Shown here piece by piece: positions 1 to 5,182 of a stretch of 5,804 nucleotides of DNA. This DNA is from Saprospiraceae bacterium (GTDB taxonomy: Bacteria; Bacteroidota; Bacteroidia; Chitinophagales; Saprospiraceae). Below the pieces are notes generated by a model that searched no databases, had not been told where the DNA came from, and saw only the letters and a program-made list of their open reading frames with translations. The stretch is taken from positions 1-5,804 of the forward strand of contig JALHPW010000199.1 of the NCBI GenBank assembly GCA_022842255.1, written 5' to 3'. Numbering within the stretch: the first letter of the stretch is position 1; each line of letters opens with the position of its first letter. The position numbers and the translations under genes are program-made.

Positions 1-1
1 T

Positions 2-514
2 TTCCGCAATCCTTCTTTTGAGGATGCCCCGGGGGCTGGTAAATGTCCAAAAGGTTGGTATTCAGGCTATAAGGGCAGTACCCCTGACATCATGCCGGGT
101 GCCTGGGAAATCATGTTCCCGCCGCAAGAAGGCAAAACCTGCGTGGGGCTCATTGTTCGGGAAGACGGTACTCGGGAAGACATTAGCCAGGCTTTGGCCG
201 AGCCCTTGCTGGCTGGGAAATGCTACGCCTTCACTGTTTTCCTGGCACACGCCCCCAAATATGTTGGGTACAACAAGCCAACCCGTTTGCGCGTTTTCGG
301 CAGTTCCGAGAAGGGCGGGGCAACCCAATTGCTGGCTTCCTCGCCGTTGATTGACCACAGCGATTGGCGACAGTATAAATTTGAGCTCAGTCCCAAAAGC
401 AATGTGACCCAGTTGGTTTTTGAGGCGTATTACGCCCCGGGGGTCGTTTTTAAATACAAGGGAAATCTTCTACTTGACAACTGCTCCCCCTTGGAAAAGT
501 GCATTCGGGCTTGA
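2..514 (+). CDS. C-terminal part of a secreted/surface beta-sandwich-like protein (5' end outside window)
   Basis: The reading frame is open from base 2 to a TGA at 512-514, giving 170 residues with no start inside the window. An ATG at 92 is in frame, but the coding signal clearly begins before it. The fragment opens with FRNPSFEDAPGAGKCPKGW, continues with TPDIMPGAWEI, a GLIVREDG segment, a 'PLLAGKCYAFTVFLA' strand, 'DWRQYKFELSP' and ends near 'NLLLDNCSPLEKC'. From family knowledge, this order (NPSFE, TPDI-PG, G-x-x-VR, PL-AG-CY-F, W-Y-F, DN) is a repeated theme in exported Bacteroidota proteins and resembles carbohydrate-binding jelly-roll modules. The ligand is unknown. The protein ends almost directly after the domain, so this copy carries no C-terminal OmpA or type IX sorting domain. 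Any signal peptide lies upstream. The family call is fairly firm; the function is not. Confidence 0.8.
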   Translation, partial: FRNPSFEDAPGAGKCPKGWYSGYKGSTPDIMPGAWEIMFPPQEGKTCVGLIVREDGTREDISQALAEPLLAGKCYAFTVFLAHAPKYVGYNKPTRLRVFGSSEKGGATQLLASSPLIDHSDWRQYKFELSPKSNVTQLVFEAYYAPGVVFKYKGNLLLDNCSPLEKCIRA

Positions 515-543
515 GTCCAGGCACTATCAACTTCCCGATCGAT

Positions 544-562
544 AAACTTTCGGAAGTTTTTT
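544..562 (+). terminator. Possible weak intrinsic terminator after the first gene
   Basis: AAACTT (544-549) and AAGTTT (554-559) form a perfect 6-bp inverted repeat around the tetraloop TCGG. The right arm runs into a T tract (557-562). It lies 30 bases after the stop of the upstream gene and 26 bases before the ATG at 588. The shape fits a rho-independent terminator, but the stem has only one G:C pair, so it would be weak and might allow readthrough into the barrel gene. Confidence 0.35.
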
Positions 563-587
563 GCCGCAAAATTTGAACCTAAACACG

Positions 588-2027
588 ATGCACATCCCGA
601 GGACCTTACGTTTTTTTGTTTTTCTCAAGATTTTAATCCCCATTTTCTTTTGTCCCGCCGTACTTGCGGCGCAAGCCGATTCACTTTCCACGCCATTTGT
701 TTTAATCGAAAAAATCACGATTGAAGGGAACAAAAAGACGAAAGCGGGCACGATACTCCGCGAACTGAAATTTGCCGAAGGCGATTCCCTGGCCAGTCCC
801 ACCTTACTAGAACAATTGGAGCGAAACCGGCTCCTGCTCCTGAACCTCGGGATTTTTACCGAAGCCAATATCAGTGTGGCCAACTGGGGGCCCGAAGGCC
901 GTGTACAGCTCCTGGTGAAGGTCACAGAGGGCTGGTATGTGTATCCAGTGCCCATTCTTTCGCTTTCAGACCGCAATTTTAATGTCTGGTGGAATGAGTT
1001 CGACCGCTCGTTCAAACGGGTGAATTACGGCCTCGACTGGAGCCAGCTCAACCTGACTGGCCGCGCCGATGCACTGAAAGCCAAACTCCAATTTGGTTTT
1101 ACCAACCGCTACGAACTGGCTTATCGAAGCCCCGGCCTCAACCGAAACCGGACATTGGGGCTGGAAGCCAGCCTTTCCTACAGTCGGGCCCACGAACTTT
1201 CGTACAAAACCACGGCCAACAAACTCGATTTTTTGAAGGTCCGCGAATCTTGGCAAATTGAACAGGTATTGGCATCTGTTACCCTGATTTCGCGCCCCAA
1301 ACTCTTTATCAGTCAATCTTTTACGTTAGAGTTTCGGGACAATATGGTGTCCGACACCATTGCAAAGGTCCTGAACCCCGACTATTTTTTAAACAGCGAT
1401 ACCCGCCAACGCCATTTCAGCGCGGTGTACGCCGCGTCGTTCGACTACCGGGATTTCAGGCCTTACCCGCTCAAAGGCTGGCGGGCCATTTTAGAGGTCC
1501 GGAAAAATGGATTGTTGCCTTCCGACGACCTTCAGCTGTTTCGCGCCTTTGCGGAGTGGGACCAGTACTTTTCGTTCAATAAATGGCTGAGTTTAGAGCT
1601 GGTGGGCAAAGTCCGCACAAGCCTCCCACGTCGAAAACCGCCCCAAAGCAACAACCAGGCCCTTGGTTACGGCGGAAACCTGGTGCGTGGGTACGATTAT
1701 TACGTGGTGGATGGGCTGGATTTTGCGCTTTTGCGCACCTCCTGGCACTGGCGCGTATTCGACGGGCAGTTTAGGTTGGGAAAGTTCATGCCCGTCAAAG
1801 CTTACCGGAAAATGCCCATCAAAATCTACGTGGCCATCAACAATGACCTGGGTTGGGCCAACGACCCGCATTACGCTGCCACCAACCCGCTGAGCAACCG
1901 CTTATTGTATGGTTATGGGCCAGGACTTGATTTTGTGCTTTATTACGATAAATCCATCCGCTGCGAATGGACCTGGAATGACTTGGGCGAGGGCGGTTTT
2001 TTCCTGCGCGTAAACACCGGGCTTTGA
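588..2027 (+). CDS. Outer-membrane beta-barrel protein of the BamA/TamA (Omp85) superfamily with a single POTRA domain
   Basis: The product has 479 residues. I chose ATG 588 because it puts a signal peptide at the very N-terminus: basic MHIPR, hydrophobic core, then AVLA-AQA near residue 27. An in-frame TTG at 561 would only add nine polar residues. Residues about 40-116 fit one POTRA domain (ITIEGN, T-x-x-TILREL, GD, LGIFTEANI, VKVTEGWYVYP). The rest alternates like a transmembrane beta-barrel. It contains FDYRDFRPYPLKGW (285-298), a typical Omp85 'D-R-D...YP-x-G' strand, and VRGY (366-369), the conserved loop-6 motif. BamA has five POTRAs and TamA three, so this shorter form is neither. Similar one-POTRA proteins occur in Bacteroidota, and their substrates are mostly unknown. 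The location would be the outer membrane, with POTRA in the periplasm. The last residue is Leu rather than the usual aromatic. The methyltransferase gene follows after five bases, suggesting cotranscription. Confidence 0.87.
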   Translation: MHIPRTLRFFVFLKILIPIFFCPAVLAAQADSLSTPFVLIEKITIEGNKKTKAGTILRELKFAEGDSLASPTLLEQLERNRLLLLNLGIFTEANISVANWGPEGRVQLLVKVTEGWYVYPVPILSLSDRNFNVWWNEFDRSFKRVNYGLDWSQLNLTGRADALKAKLQFGFTNRYELAYRSPGLNRNRTLGLEASLSYSRAHELSYKTTANKLDFLKVRESWQIEQVLASVTLISRPKLFISQSFTLEFRDNMVSDTIAKVLNPDYFLNSDTRQRHFSAVYAASFDYRDFRPYPLKGWRAILEVRKNGLLPSDDLQLFRAFAEWDQYFSFNKWLSLELVGKVRTSLPRRKPPQSNNQALGYGGNLVRGYDYYVVDGLDFALLRTSWHWRVFDGQFRLGKFMPVKAYRKMPIKIYVAINNDLGWANDPHYAATNPLSNRLLYGYGPGLDFVLYYDKSIRCEWTWNDLGEGGFFLRVNTGL

Positions 2028-2032
2028 ACACC

Positions 2033-2713
2033 ATGAGAGCATTTTTTCGATACGCTTGGTTGCCTTTTTACCGTCGCTGGGCTTTGTGGTACGTCCAGCG
2101 GGAACGCTTCTATACGGCTGCTGGACTGAGGCTTTCGGTTCCGCCCGGCGTATTCCATCCGGGTATTTATTTTAGTAGCCCGATTTTTATTTCCTTTTTG
2201 CAAAGCATTGATTTTCAGGACAAAAAAGTGCTTGATATTGGTACAGGAACAGGCCTTTTGGCACTTTTTGCAGCAAAAAAAGGGGCTAAAGTGACCGCAC
2301 TCGACCTTAATCCCTTGGCGGTCGAAACCGCCGTTCGAAACGCGAAAATCAACGACCTGCCGATTGCGGTATTGAAAAGCGATTTGTTCGATGCGATACC
2401 GCCGCAATCCTTCGATTTTATACTCATCAACCCACCCTACTACCCACGTCGGCCCCAGAACTTCAGCGAACACGCTTTCTTTGCAGGCGAGAACCTGGAA
2501 TATTTTGAAAAATTGTTTGCGCAATTACCCGTTTACCTGGTCTGGCAAGGGCCGAACAACCCCACAAACACCTGCATCTGGATGATTCTTTCCGAGGATT
2601 GCAACTTTTTGAAAATGAAAGAGATAGCTGCCAAACATGGGTTCCATTTGCAGGTGGTTTTTGAAAAGAAAAAATGGGGCGAGCGTTTTTTTGTAGCCCA
2701 AGCGTCTTATTAA
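2033..2713 (+). CDS. Class I SAM-dependent methyltransferase with NPPY motif (HemK/RsmC-like fold)
   Basis: The product has 226 residues. The SAM-binding motif I is VLDIGTGTG (66-74), followed by LLALFAAKKGAKV. The acidic end of strand 2 is ALDLNP (89-94), an SD pair sits at 116-117, and the catalytic-type NPPYY motif lies at 133-137. In known families, (N/D/S)PP(Y/F) methylates amino or amide nitrogens (adenine or guanine in nucleic acids, glutamine in release factors), so an RNA, DNA or protein nitrogen is the likely target. The real substrate cannot be read from this sequence. The first 50 residues are aromatic and basic (FFRYAWLPFYRRW) with a GVFHPG segment, as in HemK-type enzymes where this region leads into the SAM domain. 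Start choice: ATG 2033 lies five bases after the barrel stop. A TTG at 2024 would overlap that stop and add only three residues. It is probably translated from the same mRNA as the barrel gene. Confidence 0.88.
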   Translation: MRAFFRYAWLPFYRRWALWYVQRERFYTAAGLRLSVPPGVFHPGIYFSSPIFISFLQSIDFQDKKVLDIGTGTGLLALFAAKKGAKVTALDLNPLAVETAVRNAKINDLPIAVLKSDLFDAIPPQSFDFILINPPYYPRRPQNFSEHAFFAGENLEYFEKLFAQLPVYLVWQGPNNPTNTCIWMILSEDCNFLKMKEIAAKHGFHLQVVFEKKKWGERFFVAQASY

Positions 2714-2714
2714 A

Positions 2715-2741
2715 GGGTTGATAGGGTTGATAGGGTTGATA
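2715..2741 (+). repeat. Three perfect tandem GGGTTGATA 9-mers
   Basis: GGGTTGATA occurs three times without a mismatch at 2715-2723, 2724-2732 and 2733-2741. It forms the outer two thirds of the left arm of the long inverted repeat. The first unit begins one base after the TAA of the methyltransferase gene. Confidence 0.95.
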
Positions 2742-2814
2742 GTTTGCACTCGAAAAGTAGGAGTTTCCTGTTTCCCTGAGTGCAAACTATCAACCTCATC
2801 AACCCTATCAACCC
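2715..2814. repeat. Long near-perfect inverted repeat (37-bp arms, 26-nt loop)
   Basis: The left arm (2715-2751) and right arm (2778-2814) are reverse complements at 35 of 37 positions. The only difference is an AG/GA dinucleotide swap in the middle. The apex of the stem is unique sequence (GTTTGCACTC / GAGTGCAAAC). The outer part consists of 9-nt units, GGGTTGATA on the left and TATCAACC-like on the right. The arm starts one base after the methyltransferase stop. RNA from either strand could fold into a very stable hairpin. No T tract follows, so it is not a standard intrinsic terminator, though it could block 3' exonucleases or stall polymerase. It resembles a REP-like or MITE-like dispersed element, but only one copy is visible here. 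Confidence 0.9.
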
Positions 2815-2880
2815 AATAAACCTTATCAACCCAATAAACCCCATCAACCCCAATACCCCCCATCCACCCAAATCAACCCA
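2788..2880 (+). repeat. Degenerate 9-nt tandem array (NATCAACCC / AATAAACCC) ending at a start codon
   Basis: From 2788 the sequence reads as about ten 9-nt units: TATCAACCT, CATCAACCC, TATCAACCC, AATAAACCT, TATCAACCC, AATAAACCC, CATCAACCC and then more divergent copies (CAATACCCC, CCATCCACCC, AAATCAACCC). These are the reverse complement of the GGGTTGATA units on the left side. Two units contain one extra base near the right end. Because nine is a multiple of three, reading frames stay open across the array and give peptides such as NPINPINLINP, which are by-products of the repeat. The array ends three bases before the ATG at 2884, so it forms the leader of the acyltransferase gene. Confidence 0.9.
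2830..2879 (-). other. Potential G-quadruplex-forming tract (minus strand)
   Basis: On the plus strand there are six runs of three or more C: 2830-2832, 2839-2842, 2848-2851, 2856-2861, 2867-2869 and 2877-2879. The spacers are 6, 5, 4, 5 and 7 bases. The minus strand, which is the template strand for the downstream gene, therefore meets the canonical G3+N1-7 quadruplex pattern with two runs to spare. The tract ends four bases before the acyltransferase ATG. The pattern is seen in the sequence; folding and any effect on transcription are inference. Confidence 0.6.
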
Positions 2881-2883
2881 TTC

Positions 2884-3825
2884 ATGCACCAACGCAACCA
2901 ATACCAATCCTTCGCCGCCGAGGCACCTGATTTGCCGCTGTTTTTACAGCCTTGGTATCTCGATGCGGTGTGTGAAGGTGGGGCTTGGGATGCCGCGTTG
3001 GTGCAGAAAAACGGTCGCACGGTGGCTGCATTGCCCTATTTTTGGAAGCAAAAACTGGGCTGGCGGTATGTTACCATGCCACAACTCTGCAAACAAATGG
3101 GGCCTTATCTTTTGCCGGAATACCGCGAACTCAAGTGGGAAATGCGGCTCTACGAAGAGTTGATTGCCCAACTTCCGCGCGGTCTTGCGGCTTTTGAACA
3201 GAATTTCAATTACCAGGTCAGCAATTGGCTGCCGTTTTATTGGAAGGGTTTCAAACAAACCACTTTGTACTCCTATGTACTGCCTTTAGAAGGCTCGGAG
3301 GAGTTGATTTTCAAGAACATAGAAAAAAATTACCGCCAAAAAATTCGCACCGCTGAAACCCGTTTGGTCGTGCAGCATGACTTGCCTTTGAGCGAATTGC
3401 ACCGGCTAGTGGGCTTGAGTTTTGAGCGTCAGGGATTGGAGTCTCCCATCTCCTTCGCTTTTTTGCAAAAGTTGTATGCTGCCCTTTTGGGGCATCAGGC
3501 GGGTAAATTGTTTTTTGCTTCCGACCCCGAAACCGGGCAGCTGCACTCCGCGGCTTTGCTTGTCTGGGACCGTTCCTCAGCCTACTACCTGATGAGTGGC
3601 GACAACCCGGCATTACGTGCTTCCGGCGCGGCGGTACTGTTGAAGTGGGCGGCCATCCGGTACGTCAAAAATGTGTTGGGACTGCCCTTATTCGATTTTG
3701 AGGGCAGTATGATGCGTGGGGTGGAACAAGGCCGACGTGATTTTGGGGCGCAACAAAGACCCTATTTTAGGGTGCGTCACGAATGGTCAAGCTTGTGGAA
3801 ATGGGGAAAACTTTTAAGGCAATAG
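2884..3825 (+). CDS. GNAT-fold acyltransferase, FemAB/BioF2-like (Acetyltransf_6 type)
   Basis: The product has 313 residues, a normal length for this group. ATG 2884 is the first ATG in a frame that is otherwise open back through the repeat array. No Shine-Dalgarno sequence precedes it, which is usual in Bacteroidota. The N-terminal half has LQPWYLDAVC (21-30) and LPYFWKQKLGWRYVTMPQL (50-68), matching the 'W-LDAV...lPy....k.....l..P....' pattern of this family. The second half contains KNYRQKIRTAE (148-158), the acyl-CoA-binding-like SGDNPALRASGAAVLLKWA (238-256), and FDFEGSMMRGVEQGRRDFGAQ (270-290), where F-DFEGS and FG are strongly typical. Family members transfer acyl or aminoacyl groups to cell-wall or envelope molecules. 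The substrate here is unknown. No signal peptide or membrane segment is visible, so it is likely cytoplasmic. It is separated from the methyltransferase by repeat DNA and may be expressed separately. Confidence 0.82.
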   Translation: MHQRNQYQSFAAEAPDLPLFLQPWYLDAVCEGGAWDAALVQKNGRTVAALPYFWKQKLGWRYVTMPQLCKQMGPYLLPEYRELKWEMRLYEELIAQLPRGLAAFEQNFNYQVSNWLPFYWKGFKQTTLYSYVLPLEGSEELIFKNIEKNYRQKIRTAETRLVVQHDLPLSELHRLVGLSFERQGLESPISFAFLQKLYAALLGHQAGKLFFASDPETGQLHSAALLVWDRSSAYYLMSGDNPALRASGAAVLLKWAAIRYVKNVLGLPLFDFEGSMMRGVEQGRRDFGAQQRPYFRVRHEWSSLWKWGKLLRQ

Positions 3826-3840
3826 ATATCCAAAATATCT
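3824..3840. terminator. Short palindrome between convergent genes (possible weak terminator)
   Basis: AGATAT (3824-3829) and ATATCT (3835-3840) are perfect reverse complements around the loop CCAAA. The left arm overlaps the last two bases of the acyltransferase stop codon, and the right arm lies 13 bases from the stop of the opposite gene. It is well placed for a bidirectional terminator, but the stem is AT-rich and no clear T tract follows on either strand, so the call is weak. Confidence 0.25.
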
Positions 3841-3853
3841 CAACACCCTAGCC

Positions 3854-4723
3854 CTACCGCCGTTCACCAACAAGGCGTTGCGCCTGCCCTACCCAGTCGT
3901 CGCGGTAGATTTTTCCCGGACTGATGTCGAGTGATTTGGCTACAGCGATGACCGTGTCGTCGTCCCAACGACTGATTTGGGCAAAAGTCGAGATTCCCAT
4001 CCCATGCAGGAGGTCTACAAAAGCGGCCATGCCTTTGATACTTTTCAAATCGTCGACCTGAGGCGCGGCAACACCCCCTTTTCTGGACACTTTGGATTTT
4101 TGAATTTGCAATTCTGTCCGTTGTTGGAGTTCGATTTGCAGGGCTTCTATCTCCAAAGTCGCTTTGCTGAGCTGTTCGCGAAGGCTGTCGCGCTCCAGTT
4201 CCAGTGCCAGGGATTTTTGTTCGAAGGTTGCCAGACGTTCCTGGGTAGCTTTGAAGCCGCGGTAAAGCGTGTCCCAATCTTCCATGTCTTTTTGGGCGCT
4301 GGCGAGTTGTTCGGAAAGCTCGGCATTGCGGGTGCGCAGGCTGTTGGCCAGCACTTCAAGAGCGGCTACTTTTTGGGCGTATTGGGCTGCGGACGCTTCG
4401 GCATTGGCGATTCTGGCTGCATTGAACGGGGCGTCTGGTAAGATTGTAGCGCGCTCATCCTCAAGGAGTTGTACAATTGCGCGGAGTTTTTCGACATCTA
4501 GCGAGGCACGGCGGAAATCGGCTTCCCGCAAATCGTGTTGGTGCTTTATCTGTGTGTAAAGCCTGGCCAAAGTATTCTTTTCCTGTTCGATTCTGCCCAG
4601 GGCACTACGCACCTCTTTTTCGGAGGTGTTGGCGCGCAACGACCAGCCGATGATGGTGCCGGCCAGTGTGAAGATGCCCCACACGAGCCAAAAAAGTATT
4701 GGGTCTTCCAGAAAAAAATTCAT
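3854..4723 (-). CDS. Membrane-anchored coiled-coil protein with C-terminal helix-hairpin-helix-like domain
   Basis: The product has 289 residues in three parts. Residues about 8-27 (PILFWLVWGIFTLAGTIIGW) form one N-terminal transmembrane helix, followed by basic and polar residues. Residues about 34-210 are rich in E, A, L, Q, R and K with heptad-like spacing, a long coiled coil. Residues 224-289 begin DDLKSIKGM, continue LLHGMGISTFAQISRWDDD, and end ISPGKIYRDDWVGQAQRL. That resembles the 'DDL-x-I-GIGPK...L...GI-TF-QIA' HhH-like domain found at the C-terminus of various bacterial proteins, annotated as a predicted flap-endonuclease-like helix-hairpin-helix. Here the GIGPK hairpin is replaced by GMAAF, so DNA binding is doubtful. 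A structural or scaffold role at the inner membrane is plausible. It converges on the acyltransferase gene and starts opposite the small membrane ORF. Its upstream region has only a poor promoter match (GAAATTTG on the minus strand, 4780-4787). Confidence 0.8.
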   Translation of the reverse strand: MNFFLEDPILFWLVWGIFTLAGTIIGWSLRANTSEKEVRSALGRIEQEKNTLARLYTQIKHQHDLREADFRRASLDVEKLRAIVQLLEDERATILPDAPFNAARIANAEASAAQYAQKVAALEVLANSLRTRNAELSEQLASAQKDMEDWDTLYRGFKATQERLATFEQKSLALELERDSLREQLSKATLEIEALQIELQQRTELQIQKSKVSRKGGVAAPQVDDLKSIKGMAAFVDLLHGMGISTFAQISRWDDDTVIAVAKSLDISPGKIYRDDWVGQAQRLVGERR

Positions 4724-4829
4724 GGCAAAAGACTTGAATCACGAACCCATTAGCAGAAAACATGCCGTTTTTCGTCTGCCAAATTTCTAAACTTTTTGGA
4801 AATCAACGCTTTAGACGAATGAAAAATAT

Positions 4830-4848
4830 CATTTTTTATCAAAAAATG
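4830..4848. promoter_or_regulatory. AT-rich perfect palindrome CATTTTTT-ATC-AAAAAATG
   Basis: CATTTTTT (4830-4837) and AAAAAATG (4841-4848) are exact reverse complements separated by ATC. T5 follows on the plus strand, and A5 (T5 on the minus strand) lies just to the left. It could be a protein-binding site in the divergent promoter region or a weak hairpin. A-tract-rich sequence can form such a pair by chance, so the role is open. Confidence 0.35.
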
Positions 4849-4910
4849 TTTTTGGCGGACATTGGGCTTTTTTAAAACCGTTCTGAAAACGCGAAAAAAA
4901 ACGCCGTTCT

Positions 4911-4923
4911 ATCAGAATCTGAT
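4911..4923. promoter_or_regulatory. Perfect 13-bp palindrome ATCAGAATCTGAT, candidate operator
   Basis: ATCAGA and TCTGAT flank a single central A, forming a perfect 6-1-6 dyad. It lies 11 bases upstream of the TACTTTTG box, where the -33 element of a Bacteroidota promoter would be expected, and no TTTG -33 match is present there. The position suits a dimeric regulator that substitutes for or blocks the -33 contact. This role is inferred from position only. Confidence 0.4.
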
Positions 4924-4934
4924 TGGGGCTTTCC

Positions 4935-4942
4935 TACTTTTG
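4935..4942 (+). promoter_or_regulatory. Candidate -7 promoter box TACTTTTG
   Basis: TACTTTTG matches the Bacteroidota -7 consensus TAnnTTTG exactly. Transcription would start near 4949, giving a leader of about 30 bases before the ATG at 4981. No TTTG or TTG is found at the expected -33 spacing, so the promoter is half-supported and may depend on an activator. Confidence 0.4.
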
Positions 4943-4980
4943 CCCCACATTTTTCGCACCACAAAATTTTGCTGGACAAT

Positions 4981-5109
4981 ATGGACGAAATTAAAAACAC
5001 TCGTGGCAAGGGATACTGCCTTCTTTACATCTTTATGGGCCTGTTTTTCCTGACGGCAGTGATCCTTATGCTTTACAACCGCAGTTCCGTTCTGGATTTC
5101 GCGCAGTAA
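4981..5109 (+). CDS. Small single-pass membrane protein (42 aa)
   Basis: ATG 4981 to TAA 5107-5109 encodes 42 residues: a charged start (MDEIKNTRGKG), one hydrophobic helix at about 11-32 (GYCLLYIFMGLFFLTAVILM) and a short polar tail (YNRSSVLDFAQ). Positive residues K5, R8 and K10 before the helix suggest that the N-terminus stays in the cytoplasm. Support for a real gene comes from a -7-type promoter box 39 bases upstream and a strong intrinsic terminator 25 bases downstream, which define a short transcription unit of about the right size. The helix also has a natural single-span length. I do not recognise the family. It could be a small inner-membrane regulator or subunit. The segment carries none of the usual hallmarks of a type I toxin beyond its size. 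Confidence 0.6.
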   Translation: MDEIKNTRGKGYCLLYIFMGLFFLTAVILMLYNRSSVLDFAQ

Positions 5110-5133
5110 TTCGCCACCAGTATATTCTACCAT

Positions 5134-5177
5134 AAAAACCGCAAGAGGCGCAGGCACTGTTGCGGTTTTTTGTTTTT
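5134..5177 (+). terminator. Strong rho-independent terminator
   Basis: AAAAACCGCAA (5134-5144) and TTGCGGTTTTT (5160-5170) form a perfect 11-bp stem around a 15-nt loop. T6 (5166-5171), G and T5 (5173-5177) follow. It closes the transcript of the 42-codon ORF. The T tract ends five bases before the ATG of the HAD gene, so the structure also occupies that gene's leader and could limit readthrough into it. Confidence 0.85.
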
Positions 5178-5182
5178 GAACC

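Larger units (their letters stand above)
4724..4980. promoter_or_regulatory. AT-rich divergent intergenic region
   Basis: This 257-base gap separates the start of the minus-strand coiled-coil gene from the start of the plus-strand 42-codon ORF, so it should hold promoters for both. Visible elements are a pair of 10-nt inverted arms matching at 9 of 10 positions (GTCTGCCAAA 4774-4783, TTTGGCGGAC 4851-4860), an AT-rich hairpin at 4830-4848, a direct repeat CCGTTCT (4878-4884 and 4904-4910), a 13-bp palindrome at 4911-4923 and a -7-like box at 4935-4942. No convincing additional gene is present. A TTG-initiated frame from 4862 merely overlaps the small ORF out of frame. Confidence 0.55.

Noticed and set aside
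561..587. TTG start giving nine more residues on the Omp85-like protein
   Set aside because: ATG 588 directly begins a good signal peptide. The extension is polar and would bury it, and the TTG lies in the T tract of the preceding hairpin.
2024..2032. TTG start for the methyltransferase overlapping the upstream stop
   Set aside because: ATG 2033 is only three codons later and fits the family start; the TTG has no added support.
2033..2713. Naming the methyltransferase prmC or rsmC
   Set aside because: It has the shared SAM and NPPY motifs, but the N-terminal region and length do not match either enzyme well enough to name a substrate.
2715..2880. CRISPR array
   Set aside because: Units are only 9 nt, contiguous and without spacers; no cas gene is nearby.
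2710..2907. Minus-strand frame with hydrophobic GLMGFIGLIRFIGL repeats that looks like a membrane protein
   Set aside because: It is the reverse translation of the same 9-nt array, with no homologous domain or independent start signal.
2780..3163. Plus-strand frame with NPINPINLINP repeats
   Set aside because: The peptide is a by-product of the 9-nt array, and the rest of the frame runs out of phase through the acyltransferase gene.
3977..4441. 154-codon plus-strand frame opposite the coiled-coil gene
   Set aside because: It is antisense to a gene with clear transmembrane, coiled-coil and HhH-like segments, and its own translation shows no recognisable domain.
4862..5053. 63-codon TTG-initiated frame upstream of and overlapping the small membrane ORF
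   Set aside because: The TTG start lies in non-coding AT-rich sequence, the frame conflicts with the better 42-codon ORF, and it places the -7 box inside the coding region.
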